64,000 bases of DNA. Source: Flectonema sp. DT1601 (lineage: Eukaryota > Euglenozoa > Diplonemea > Diplonemida > Diplonemidae). Below are positions 10,601 to 21,538 of the stretch, piece after piece; positions within the stretch are counted from its first letter, which is position 1; every line of letters begins with the position of its first letter. Made by a program: the position numbers and the translations under genes. The notes under the pieces were generated by a model that worked only from the letters and a program-made list of their open reading frames with translations, had not been told where the DNA came from and did not search any database. The DNA lies in contig OZ025811.1 of NCBI GenBank assembly GCA_964019425.1, positions 1,054,001 through 1,118,000 of the forward strand, written 5' to 3'.

Positions 10601-12153
10601 GAACACATTTTGTAATTAAAGTGTTCTCATTCTGTACCTGACAACAGGGGCATTGGATAAATAGTTGCAGCACAGATTGGAAGAACAAACAAACTAACAG
10701 TTTGTTTGTTCCTTCCCAATCCTTCTCTTGGCATTTTTGACAAGAAATATACACTGCTTGCGACTTAGATAACATACCCGTCCTTATTAGTTGACATTTT
10801 ATGTTATGGAGAAGAGAGGTCTACAAAAAAAAAAATTGGTTTCTGTTTTGTTTTTATTTTTTATTTTTTTTTTCAGAGTGCAATTTTGAGTTTCATTCTA
10901 CTTGTGCCCTGCAGAAGTCGAATTGTCTGTCAAATCGCATGTTAGACGTCTTTTTGGTCTTTTTTTTTCGTGACCTGAAATATCTTCTTACACAGCATTA
11001 ATGCCTCACGATACTGTGAACAACATCAATGCTATCGCACGTACATAGTCTCGTGATAGAGACTGATTTTTTGCGCATCTATTATTGTTTTATCTTGTTG
11101 TGCCTCTTTACACAATTTGTTGTAATTAAAAATTACCTTCGATACTTCTCTCTTCTTCTTCTTAATATTTGAATTATTAACTTACTTTGTTTTTTTGTTT
11201 TTTGAAACAAAGTTTTACACTTGAAAAAATTATATTTTTATGAAGAAAGAAAACGGGGACGACAAATTACTAATGATAAAACGAAGTAGAAAAACTTCCC
11301 ACCAGCCGTGAAAAGGCCTGAGAAGGCCGCGACTGGATAGGATGTTCGTTATTTACTCACAAAAATATTCCTTCTGTGTCGCCAACCTTTCGAAGGCAAC
11401 ACTGCAGTTGTTTTTTTAGTGTCTCATATTGTTCTGAAGAAGCTGCTGACTCTACAATTAAGTAGTTCCAGAATACTTGAAAAAAACTATTTTTTATTCC
11501 TTGTCCTTCGAAATACGGCCAAGAATACAAAAAGTAAAAAAAGTATCGGAATTAAAGCTCTTCCATTACTTTCACAAAACGATATTTTTAATATCCTCCA
11601 TTGTCCCACTAGCTTCTCTTTCTATCGCTGAATTCGAGCCCGTGACGCAGTTCGTTGACTGGAAAAGGTGAAGTGCGATCCAGCAGAACCAGCTTTCCAC
11701 AACTTCCGAGGAGGTGGATAAATAAATACTTCACACGGACCTGACATGTGATATGAAACGTTTCCTTCACTTCCCTAGCGCGTTACCGAATCTCTTTTTT
11801 TTGTTTTCTTGTTGAGGCTAATATGCCCACCCTGTTGATTTGAAATCTATTCTCTGCTTCTGTACTCTGAGGGCCTCAACTCTTTGATCGGTTGCAGTGA
11901 CGGAAGACACTCTCTAGTTGAAGGGAGATGTCGAATGTTTGATTTTGATAATTATTGCGATTTAGGATATTTAGTGACTTTGATTTCATGTCTCATGTTT
12001 CTGTATCTTAATTTCTTACAGCAAAGGTGATAATCGAATAGCTGAGCTGAGAGATAAAAAGGTTCATATTATAAGAAGTAACAGATTGTAACACCAAAGA
12101 GGCTGGTGGTAGTTTCGTGTACTTTAAATAGTAATCAATATTCATCTGTGCCG
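7432..12153. other. Long gene-free spacer after copy A
   Basis: About 4.7 kb with no credible coding sequence; open frames are Phe/Leu/Lys-rich and not shared with the sister spacer. It is colinear with 13709-19850. Matching landmarks include 7970-8170 with 14064-14210, 8270-8460 with 15740-15930, 8655-8910 with 16040-16295, 9690-9950 with 16940-17150, 10425-10690 with 18080-18330 and 11300-11480 with 18930-19080. A nine-base inverted repeat (CTGACGACG and CGTCGTCAG) brackets 10318-10408. Long T runs lie near 9762-9788. It may be untranslated or noncoding transcript, or simply decayed duplicate DNA. Confidence 0.6.
8655..8910. repeat. Highly conserved noncoding block, copy A
   Basis: About 255 bases nearly identical to 16040-16295, running from a TTTTGTACGGGTTTGCACG motif through an AACCTAACAAACCAAAACAA stretch to CACACGATTTTC. 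No protein reading explains it. It is the best conserved piece of the duplicated spacer outside the gene block. Confidence 0.75.
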
Positions 12154-13708
12154 TCATCGATCAGATTCTAAACCACAACAATGTCTAGTGTATCGAACGA
12201 CACTTCTTGCAAGAAGATTTCTGAAATGGTGCTGCAGTTGTTAACTTTGTGGTCTGAGGACAAGCAAAAGAAGATTTCCAGAACGGTGGTGGACACGGTT
12301 TGCAAGATGAAGAATTGCCCGACTCAGGACGTGTTACGGGGATTGATCACCGAGCACATCACGGGTGAGCATAAGTTGTCTTTCACGGCAGCACTCTCGG
12401 AAATCAGAGATTGGAATTTCCTTTTTAAGCAGTTCCTGGAGAAGGCAGGTTACGAACTCAGAGACACAGTTCTATTCGATAAGGTCGCTGATGATATCTT
12501 GAAAGGACTCTGGGCAGGGGATGTTGATGTGACTCGCTGCCTGGAGTTCAGGGCGGGTTCGATGTCTTTTGTTTTGCAGAACTTCAAAGTGCGTTTCAAC
12601 AAGAAGCATCTCCCCAGGAAGTGTGTTTCGAGGGAGGTGAACATCGTGACATGCGATACTGAAACGTGGTCTGCGTTGATGGGTGCTTGGCATCTGCAGA
12701 TGTTCTACTACGCGAGTTCGGGTTGTCAACATACTGTTAGTGACAGTCGGTGTGAGACTGTTTATGCTTCAGTTAGGCAGTGGGAGAAGGATGTTGGGAT
12801 TCCTTCGCAGCTGCTGACTCACAGTTTGGATACGCTGAGCGGGCTTTTGCCTCCTATTTCTGTAATGCGTTGCGGGAACAACAAGAGATTCGAAGAACTC
12901 CTTCGCGAATGGATTGCTAACAATGATTGTCGGATCAAATGGGTGTTTTCTCAATTTCCTTTCATATCTATCGAAGCGGCGTTGTCGTTGGCAGCCTCTC
13001 AGGTCGTGCAAGTCCCGGTCCTAGCCGACATCACCGCCCAGATTCTGCCACTGGACAGTTATCAACAGCAGGTGGTGACCACTGTTGCAGTTAATAACGG
13101 AAACTATGCTGGAAACCTCTCTCACGAGAACACATACAACACACCACCACATAGCAACAGCCTTATGTTGCTGGATAGTCCGAGTTCGCTTAATTTAGAA
13201 GGCCCTGTCAACAACTTCCAATCGGGGTGCAGGTCGTCTCAGAGTAGTAACAGTAATCAGGTGTGGTCTGGACAACAACAACAACAACAACAGCAACAAC
13301 AACAGAGAGTACTTGAGAGAACTTCTTCATTCGTTAGCAGTGTTTCGGCGTACTCGCCTTTCAGCAGCGCGTCTCCTTCTCCAAGAATGACTGCGTTTGA
13401 GCACCATGTTCCTGCTGTTTGGGGGAACCTTGAGAGTGGTATGCTGACCCCGCCTCCACTGAACATGAAGAGAATGAACTCTGAGGGTTCGACGTTCAGT
13501 TACAACCCTTACGGATAATGTGAGCAAACTGATTCCTAATTATTGATTTCATTGTCTTCTTTCTTTTACACATCTTCTGTTTTTATTTAGTAATCGAGTA
13601 CTGGATATTGGGAATCCCTCTACTGCGCTACTCACGGGGAAGTCTTTCCCTCTGCTTGCTTATTGTTTGCAGTGGTTGGTTTGACAACCAGCAACAACAA
13701 CAAGTGGA
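12154..13708 (+). repeat. Near-identical duplicated block, copy B
   Basis: Partner of 6067-7622; the two blocks differ by one single-base length change and a handful of substitutions. It is embedded in a larger, much more diverged tandem duplication (about 5880-11930 and 11930-19860), so the block is younger in sequence than the duplication around it. Confidence 0.9.
12181..13518 (+). CDS. Unknown poly-Q protein, duplicate copy B
   Basis: A 445-residue twin of the gene at 6094-7431, with one amino-acid difference (PLDS here, PLDC in copy A) and one silent change visible in the coding sequence. Start context, CAG acceptor (12162-12164) and the first ~190 bp of 3' flank are also shared. Both copies are intact, including the same glutamine-run length, so both are presumably expressed. 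The function is unknown: a globular helical N-terminal two-thirds and a Q/N/S/P-rich tail. Confidence 0.9.
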   Translation: MSSVSNDTSCKKISEMVLQLLTLWSEDKQKKISRTVVDTVCKMKNCPTQDVLRGLITEHITGEHKLSFTAALSEIRDWNFLFKQFLEKAGYELRDTVLFDKVADDILKGLWAGDVDVTRCLEFRAGSMSFVLQNFKVRFNKKHLPRKCVSREVNIVTCDTETWSALMGAWHLQMFYYASSGCQHTVSDSRCETVYASVRQWEKDVGIPSQLLTHSLDTLSGLLPPISVMRCGNNKRFEELLREWIANNDCRIKWVFSQFPFISIEAALSLAASQVVQVPVLADITAQILPLDSYQQQVVTTVAVNNGNYAGNLSHENTYNTPPHSNSLMLLDSPSSLNLEGPVNNFQSGCRSSQSSNSNQVWSGQQQQQQQQQQQRVLERTSSFVSSVSAYSPFSSASPSPRMTAFEHHVPAVWGNLESGMLTPPPLNMKRMNSEGSTFSYNPYG

Positions 13709-16039
13709 TATGTTATATTTTCATTTGTCTTAGCATGATAGGTCACACTTTCATGTCATTCCAGTGTTGGATATTATACGTAATTGATGTTCAAGTAGCT
13801 GGAGTTCTTTGTTTGTTTCTTTAATTTCATTTGAGGTTCTGAATTTTGCCGAACAATTTTTTTATGTTTTCTTTTTTCAAAATTACAATAATGTTCTATC
13901 TTTTTATTTATTTTTTTTTGACTTTTTTGACCCTAAAAATTTAACTCAAAGTATTCTGTTATTCCCAGCCCTCTTTTTTTCTTTATTTTGTTCAACGGTT
14001 GTCGCTTTTTCAATTGCTGATGCGTCAAGGTTTGCTACTTATTTGTATTATTTTATTTTATTCTATTAAATGGTCGGTTGGGCGTAAATGAGAATATTCA
14101 AAAGATAAGAACCACTTCCCGATACCCTGCAATCCCCAGTTTCTCTCTGCTTTTTTTTATTACTGCGGATCGATCTGCAAAAATATTCTAATTGGAAGGC
14201 TTTAGTTAAAATAAGTTTTCTTATCTGACTGATAGGTCCACCGCATAAACATTTCGATTGTGACATACGTTTACATTCCCTTCCCTTCCCTTCATGATTA
14301 TCCTAAAGAAAGATTCGCAAGAGGGATGAAAAAAAAAAAAAAAAAAAAAAAAGTTCTATCCTCTCTTTTTATAGAGCGTCTATGAGACCTCATATTTTCT
14401 TATTTCTTTTTCTTTTTTAATCTTTGTTGTGTTGGACTTGTTCGTTTGGTGGCGTGTGTTCTTTACAAAGTAAAATATCCCTTCAGCTAACTGCTGTTTT
14501 CACTCTCACGGTTTTTTATTGATGAAGATAAAGTTCTATTATCAATAGATTACCAGGTCTCTCTATGCTTTGTGCCGTTTTGTTACTTCTCGGTAATAAA
14601 AGATATAAAGAGAATCCACTGCCCCTCATTCGTTTTTTTTTTTTTGTCAATTAGTAGCCAACTCTGTTTAACTTTTTTGATTTTTTCGAAAGTTATTCCT
14701 TTCGGTTAAAAGCCTCGGGGCCCAATGTTTCGGACGACTAGGGTACGAATGTCCTCAATATGTTCGGTTGTTTCTATTTTCTTGTGGGCATGTGACATAT
14801 ATGCCCAGACCCCTAGTCATCAGTTCTGTGTTTTGCTAACTAACTTATAATATAATATTTTTTTCTAAATCTAAAAACACCTGTTGAAATCAAATAATTT
14901 TAGTCTGTGAACAGCTTTTTTTTTTGATAGAAACGGTTTAGTTTATAGAGATCACAAAAGGATCATAAATAAGTGAAAGACGTCTCAACAGTTTTCCCGA
15001 GCGACTGTCCGTAATAAAACAACGCATTGTCGGACATGCGTTTTCGGGTCTAGTCGCGGAAGGGTCTGTTTTAGTTTTCGTTTATTTTCGTTAAAAAATT
15101 CTTTTTTTTTTCCCTTTCTACTTGGGCTTTCAGATCTTTTTTTGGGAAAACGGAAATCCGATTCTGAATTCCGTTTTTCTTTTTGAAGGTCTGAAACCTT
15201 AAACAAATTCCACAGCAATATCATCTTTTTCTTTGTGTCAGTGAATTAATTGTCAACTGTTGGTTTTTCAAAGTCTGTGGTCGACTTTCAAACCCAACAC
15301 TTTTTACTTCACCACAACAAAATGTAATTTTTCGATAAATCACGCGCACTATTCTTAAGATAGTTTTTTTTAGTAATTTTATCCAACTTGTTGTCCCATT
15401 CCCTGATAGCGTGTGAGGTGCTCACTAAAAAATTTACGTTGTTGCTATTTGTTTGATTCGTATCGTTGTCTACATCTAGTGGGCATTACTGGCTTTTTTG
15501 GTTTCTGTTTCGTTCCTCCCAAAATAGTACTCCTAAAAGGTATATTTTAGCGTGTCTACCTTTCTATTTCAAAAACGTAAACTACATGTAAGTCCTTGTC
15601 GGCTGATCTGTTCACCTCCTAAACATAACACATTCTACTCAACTAGCTGTGTTTGAATTATTTTTGTTACAACAGTATTCCATTAAGACAGCTGACTGCT
15701 TGGGTTTGTGGTAAAAGTTGTTTCAACTGATAAACCTGTTGCCTTTACACTACTTGCAAAAATCTTTTATTGGTCTGGAATGTTATATTCTGCCGTTTTT
15801 GCTGTTTCCTTTTGTTGTTCTATGACAATCTTGTCGCAGTCAACGTTCTCAGAGCTGAGAGTTTTGTGTTTATTAATTTCTCCTATTCATGATTGTATTA
15901 TTCGATAATGTTCCTTTTTGTGTGGCTGTGTACGTGAAGGTAAATGACAATCCCATTGCCTTGTTCTCTTATTGTGTCACACGCTTTGCGGTGAATTTGA
16001 CTGAACTTTCTTTTAACTTGCTTGGATCTCGAAACATGC

Positions 16040-16295
16040 GTTTTTTGTTATTTTGTACGGGTTTGCACGTAAAAGATGAAATAAATAAAAAGTTTTTCTT
16101 TTTTTTTCTTCTTTTGGTGGATTAGCTGTTTATTCATATTTCGTTGCATTAGCAAACCTAACAAACCAAAACAACCTTTCGAATGTTATTAAAACTAATC
16201 AAAAGAATTGTTACGAAAGAGGAGGTGTTCACTTGGAGTCATTCTGAAGGATATCTTCGTATGTTCAATTCCTATGTTAACACACGATTTTCAAT
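16040..16295. repeat. Highly conserved noncoding block, copy B
   Basis: Partner of 8655-8910, with only a few single-base differences while the surrounding duplicate DNA is riddled with length changes. Candidates are a noncoding RNA, a regulatory or processing element, or another gene-conversion tract. Confidence 0.75.
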
Positions 16296-16680
16296 TCTCT
16301 TTCCCTTCTATTAGACGGTTTTCGTTGTGTGAGTATTTCTTCTTTTGTTCTTCCTTCTTCTATGTGGGAACTATCAGTCTTTAAAAGACAGATGTCGCAC
16401 CGTTAGAAGGTGTTTTCCGTTTTCCAGATTTAATCTGAACTTTCTCCTCGTTATTTTGTGAACTCTGTTATTTTTTCCCCCAGACCCAGACAACGTTTTC
16501 TGGTCAATAAGACAAAAAATATAGTTATCTCTTTATATTTTTTCTTTTTATTTTCTCTTTTTTCTAAAGGTAATTTTCTTTGATTAACAACTACAAATAT
16601 TTTTCAGTCAAGTACTTGATATTAATTTTGTTTTCTTTAATACCTAAAGTTGTTACTGTTTTTACGTTGTCAAAGATTCA

Positions 16681-16711
16681 CCCCCAGACCCAGACCCAGA
16701 CCCAGACCAAA
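16681..16711. repeat. Short CCCAGA tandem array
   Basis: Four to five consecutive CAGACC/CCCAGA units; a shorter version sits at about 16479-16492. It is a microsatellite and does not match the usual TTAGGG-type telomere repeat. Confidence 0.7.
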
Positions 16712-16983
16712 AAACTTCGGATTCTGTTTCTTTGCTTATAAATATTTCCTTCACTGAATGATGCGAAATAAAAAACCTCAAAATTCAAAATCTTTTAATT
16801 AAAAGCAATATTTCTTTTCCAAATTCTTGTGTCGGCAGTTGACTGCATGCCGCCTCGTGTAATCAATATTTTTCAAATACTGCCTGCTTTACGCATCCAA
16901 ATACTAAACTAATTAATTACTAATTACACGACGATTATCACGTGGTGAGATAATAGTTCGGGTTTTGGGTGTTGTTCGTTTTT

Positions 16984-17016
<33 letters not shown>

Positions 17017-19282
17017 TTGCTGAAATCAGCTGCAACTGTAATTAATTAAAAAAGTTAGAAGCGAGTCGTTGCAAAAGTATTTTTACAGCTTTTATGTAAT
17101 TCTGCGCTCAAGGAAAACCGAAGAACGAACCAAGCCTCATTGTTTCTTAGAAGAAAAGATTTTTTTTATCATATTTACTATTACTATTTTTTAGACCCTT
17201 TCGACTTCCGTGTCTGCGCATCGCGCATCTCCTGCTTGTTCCCAGTCGAAGATAGCTCGCTAATCTAAGTTGAACAAAAAGTAGAAGAAGAAGAAGAAAG
17301 CATTTCAGAACTGCTATCTCTCTCTTCTCTTTTAAGAATTTATTAGCAAATCGACCGACTGTTGAACAGAGTAAACCTTTCGTACGGTTTGCAGATATTA
17401 AAAAGGAAAGTTGAAAGTTGTTCAATATTTTTTATTATTTTTGTTTTGACTCCCCGCCATATTATCCGAGGCGTGGGGTTGTCTTCTTTCTCAGAACCCT
17501 CCAACAGGTTTAAGGATAAACAACTTCTCAACCGAATGACTGATATCCCGTAGTTTAACCTCTCCTGACTTCGATAAATAAAACAGTAATTAGTTTTATG
17601 GTTTTGATTGGTAACCAACACTGTGTCGTCGCCTTTCAATCTCCCATTTAATTTTATTTATTTCTTTGTTCTCTCTTTTTTTGAATTTTTTTAATTTATT
17701 TTATGATCATTCTTCTTTTTTACTCTTTTAACTAACTAACTAAACTAACTTTTAGGATATTTTTAGTTTTTGTATTCCACAAAGCAGTACTTCACCACTA
17801 ACTGACTGTCGGAGAGTTTGTTGGTAGCGGCAGTTCTCTGTAATTACCATGATGTAGAGAGTGGGATTTCAATAACTGTGATGCTCAAAAATATGTAGTT
17901 TTATTTGTTCTTTGTTTGCTTTCCTTTTTTCCTATTTATTTCTTAAGGAGGAAGCGTTGTTTTGTCATTTAGTTTGTCAAAGTAGATGTTGGAGCTCACA
18001 AACTAAATTTCGTTACGTCGAGGCGAAGTGTTGTGCTTTTGTGAAGTAACTTGCTGTCTGACTATAGCAGCGAAGAATTACAGCACAGCAAATGTTCCTT
18101 TCATTTTACACAACCGTTATTTAATAGAATGCTGTGCATATTCCCGTTGATTATTTGTGTTTGTAGTTTGTTGTCTTTCCCACATTACGTATTCTAATTT
18201 TATTCAAAAGTATGGTTGTAATAACAACTAGTCTCTAGAGAACATTTTGTAATTAAAATGTTCTCATTCTGTACCTGACAACAGGGGCATTGGATAAATA
18301 GTTGCAACACAGATTGGAAGAATAACAACTGGAATTGTAAGTACAAAACTCCTCAGTGCTACGTATCCGTTGATGTTCACATTTGTATTGTCTGATTCTC
18401 AAATTGTTATCTTGAAATTGATTACTTCTTGTGAGTCTTCGACCGAATCCGATTCCCTTTTTTTTTTTTTTAATGTTGTTATTTTGTGTTGCAGGCGCAG
18501 GTACAATTTTTTTCAGAGTGCCAAATTTGACTTTTCTCATTTTATTAGAAGTCAATTTGCCTGTTTTGGCATTTCTTTTTTGACAAACTTTATAAAGATT
18601 GAAATGATTACTTTGTTGTTGGTTCTCCTAATAATATTGATTATTCTTTATTTATTTTATTTCGTTCGTTCTTTTTTTTTTTTTTTTTTACACAAAAAAT
18701 TGTTATAAATAAAATCACGTTTTCTCGCGAAAACACTTTGGAACAGATGCACTCGTTTCCAAATTTGTTACTTTGAAGCAGAAGAAAATTTCCACTCGGA
18801 TGTCTATCAATATTATTATTACTTTATTGCCTGCTGATTCTCCTTAAGTGGATTCTTTACTGATAATCCGATCATTGTTACACTGCTGTTTTGTGGAATG
18901 AGTCAGAAGCACTTCCATTATTTTTAAGGTGTTAGTGAAGGCCGAGACTGGGTGCGGTGTTCTTCCTTTTTTTTTTTCCCGAAAATATTCTTTCTAATCG
19001 TCAGCCCTTCGAAGGGCACACCCTCTTTGCGTGTTGTGCTGAAGAAGCTGACTTCACAACTGGTTCCAGAATACTTGAAATACCTCACCTTAGAACACAT
19101 TATTAATATAAGTATCGGAACTGCGAAGTGCGAAGGGGCTGTTTTTTTTTTTTTTTAACACGCGGAAGTTCCTCATCCCCTAACTAACCATTAATACTAT
19201 CTATTCCTCCGATATATATCCCTAGCTCATGTGTTCAAAAGCTTTTTCTTTTTTGTTGAGGCTAATATGCCCACCCTGTTGG

Positions 19283-19792
19283 TTTATTCGGTCCGGCGCA
19301 GTTATGACCTTAAACTGACTGTCATCTTACCTGATCCTTTTGGTTTTCATTTCTTGCTGAGTGATATGGCTATGTGCTGCCTAAATCTTTTGTGGTACAT
19401 TTCTAAAGCTTTTCGGTAAGCCCACAGTACACTTATAATGCTTTGGACAACTGGGGGTGAACGATCCTCGGTACTGTTCCGGGGTTTTCTATTTTCTTTC
19501 GTGGAGTGTGGGCATATGGCACATGTGGTCGTATTATAAAGAAAGATGTATATGAAAGAAAGAAGATTTTTTATTTTTTTTCACCTTCCCCCCACTCCCA
19601 GATCGTTTCTTTTTTATTTTCTTTAGTTGTTTACAACCTGTTAGCCTCTGGGCAAGGTGGAGGCTGGAAGTCGATCACTTCCAGCCAATACTATGAAACT
19701 ACAATCTTCGCGATTGGGTCCTTACTGATGCGGGCTACCCAGACCCCTCGTAGTCATCAGTTTGTATTTTGCTAACTAACTAACTAACTTAT
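19283..19792. mobile_element. Inserted SINE-like repeat absent from copy A
   Basis: In copy A the sequence runs directly from GCCCACCCTGTTG into ATTTGAAATCTATTCTCTGC (about 11827-11855). In copy B the same two edges are separated by about 510 bp. The insert contains a GGGCAAGGTGGA box, GCGATTGGGTCC, GGGCTACCCAGACC and a (CTAA)n end at 19770-19790. The same modules recur at about 58205-58345 and, in part, 14745-14860. A defined insert with a simple-repeat tail that recurs elsewhere fits a retroposed SINE or a LINE 3' end. Confidence 0.6.
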
Positions 19793-20168
19793 AATCTATC
19801 TCTGCTTCTGTCTGAGGGTACTCACTCTTTGATTGGTCGCATGTCATAGAACGACTGTTGGGGTGCTGTGTTCGTGTTCGCTTTTAAAGTTAGCAGCAAA
19901 AGAAAAAAAAACAGATTGTTCTCATTACACTTTGAGATGGCAATCTGTAGTGCATCTCTGAAGTTCCAATGTTTTCTGAAAAAAATAGTTATAATCTGTT
20001 TTGGATTCGCTTCGAATCTCAACCAACCCTTTCAATGAATCTTCTCACAGCCATCGTTTTCAAATCCTTTTTATTTAATTACAGCGATGACTGTGTTGGA
20101 TTATTGAAGTTCTTATTATTATCAACGACTTCTTAACATTAATTCATTCCCAGCTATAAATCAAAAAA

Positions 20169-21164
20169 ATGTCAAATATATCGGCCACAAACCTTCAGGC
20201 CGTAATAGAGGCGAGGGTAAAGTTAAATCGAAGACAAGACATGGAGGCGGCGATTCTAAAAGATGATCGAATGATGAGAGTAATTCAAAAAGTTATGGAA
20301 AAGGACTGCAATGGAGACTACCTTCCAGATATGACAACAATGAGATTAAGAGTAATTCAAAGACTTGTTCATGGAATGGATGATAAGGATTTGATGCGAG
20401 TAAAGCGAAGCAGCGTTCAGAATGGTCCAAAGCAAGCAGCTCCTCCAATCAAGCTTCCAAGTTTTGGACAAGCTCTGAAATTAGCACAACCGATCTCTGG
20501 AATAGATGAATGTCTCAGAGAACTAAAAGAATTGAAAGCAATCCCCAAACTCACTGAAGAGTTGGACACAATTCGAAATTTCTGCAAAGGCAGAAAAGAC
20601 GGGATGACAATTGATATGCGATTGAGTGTTTTTTTGTATACAAACGGAGGACCATTTTACAAACACCTCACAAAGGCACTAAAATCAAACGACTTGGATG
20701 AGATCCGACCTTACTACAGAATCCTTCTCATGATTAGAAGTGCTTTTAACATCATTCCGAAATACGAAGGAACTGTCTTCCGTTACGTACCAGAAGACCT
20801 GTCTGATGATTTTAATAATTGCAAAGAGTTCATCGACACTGAATTCGTTCCTTGTTTTAGCATCGAGAAGTGGAAGAAACGTGAGGAGCAAAATAAAAAG
20901 AATCCGAAGACTTCAAAACAACAATCGGGAACACTTTTTAGTATTTCCAGCATTAGAGGAATTGATATTTCATCTCACAGTATGAACGATGTTGATGAAG
21001 ATATTTTATTGTTTCCATGTGCACGTTTCAAGGTAACCGGTGTTATTAAGCGGGAAGGTGAACCTCATTTTGTGACTCTACAACACCTTCACACTCCTCA
21101 CCCAGACTCGCATGTTGAGGAATTACGAAAACGTCCTACAAAAGCAGTCATCCGACCACAGTAG
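20169..21164 (+). CDS. ADP-ribosyltransferase-like (ART fold) protein
   Basis: Encodes 331 residues with no signal peptide. The C-terminal half resembles the R-S-E class of mono-ADP-ribosyltransferases, which move ADP-ribose from NAD+ to proteins: FRYVP near 204 fits the NAD-binding Arg strand, LFSISSIRG near 257-264 fits the Ser strand, and DEDILLFPCARFKV near 275-288 fits the motif that usually reads ExE followed by a hydrophobic-Pro-RFKV strand. The catalytic Glu position appears to be Asp or shifted, so activity is uncertain. Residues 1-110 are helical and unassigned. An intact cytosolic host gene; the ART call is from motif order only. The start follows a CCCAG at 20149-20153. Confidence 0.55.
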   Translation: MSNISATNLQAVIEARVKLNRRQDMEAAILKDDRMMRVIQKVMEKDCNGDYLPDMTTMRLRVIQRLVHGMDDKDLMRVKRSSVQNGPKQAAPPIKLPSFGQALKLAQPISGIDECLRELKELKAIPKLTEELDTIRNFCKGRKDGMTIDMRLSVFLYTNGGPFYKHLTKALKSNDLDEIRPYYRILLMIRSAFNIIPKYEGTVFRYVPEDLSDDFNNCKEFIDTEFVPCFSIEKWKKREEQNKKNPKTSKQQSGTLFSISSIRGIDISSHSMNDVDEDILLFPCARFKVTGVIKREGEPHFVTLQHLHTPHPDSHVEELRKRPTKAVIRPQ

Positions 21165-21538
21165 GAATCACTACTCTGATTGATGTGTCTGAAGTGCTCT
21201 AAACACATCTCCGCTCTCATATTTCTATCCTCTGAAGCAGAACACAGTCAGATTGTAGTGTTGGCACTGATGATAAAATAACTACTTCCTGCAACCTTCA
21301 TTCCTGCTACTCAGCACTCGATTAGTTTTATTTTACATTTATATTATGCCAGAATGCTTTGTCTCGCTGCAATAGATATTTGTTTTAAATTAAAAAAAAG
21401 TAAAGAATAATTTCATTCATCACACAGCTGACAGCCATGTCGGGGGAATTAATGAAACAAACTGTTGGGAGGAGAAGTTAAGAATACTCTCGTTGTTAAT
21501 TTTCTAAGTCAGTTTTTAACAAACAGTTTCATAACAAC
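21165..21538. other. Intergenic region
   Basis: No gene seen. An imperfect stem-loop is possible soon after the ART-like stop (GATGTGT and ACACATC near 21181-21210). A T/A-rich stretch ends in AACAAACAG (21518-21526), the likely acceptor for the oxygenase mRNA. Confidence 0.5.

Larger units (their letters stand above)
13709..20168. other. Long gene-free spacer after copy B
   Basis: About 6.5 kb without a credible gene. It repeats the landmarks of the 7432-12153 spacer in the same order but is longer, mainly because of extra DNA at about 14290-15700 and 19283-19792. Both extra blocks contain the same repeat end (CCCAGACCCCT, then TCATCAGTT, then TTTTGCTAACTAACT). Low-complexity features are a CCCAGA tandem array near 16681-16710, an A run near 14329-14352 and a T run near 16985-17016. 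The end is unique DNA leading to an acceptor-like CAG at 20151-20153. Confidence 0.6.

Noticed and set aside
12181-13518. Copy B as a retrocopy of a spliced mRNA
   Set aside because: Identity does begin at the acceptor, but it continues past the stop into colinear spacer and there is no poly-A end, so tandem duplication with conversion fits better.
16681-16711. CCCAGA array as an internal telomere remnant
   Set aside because: The unit does not match common telomere repeats and the array is only a few copies long.
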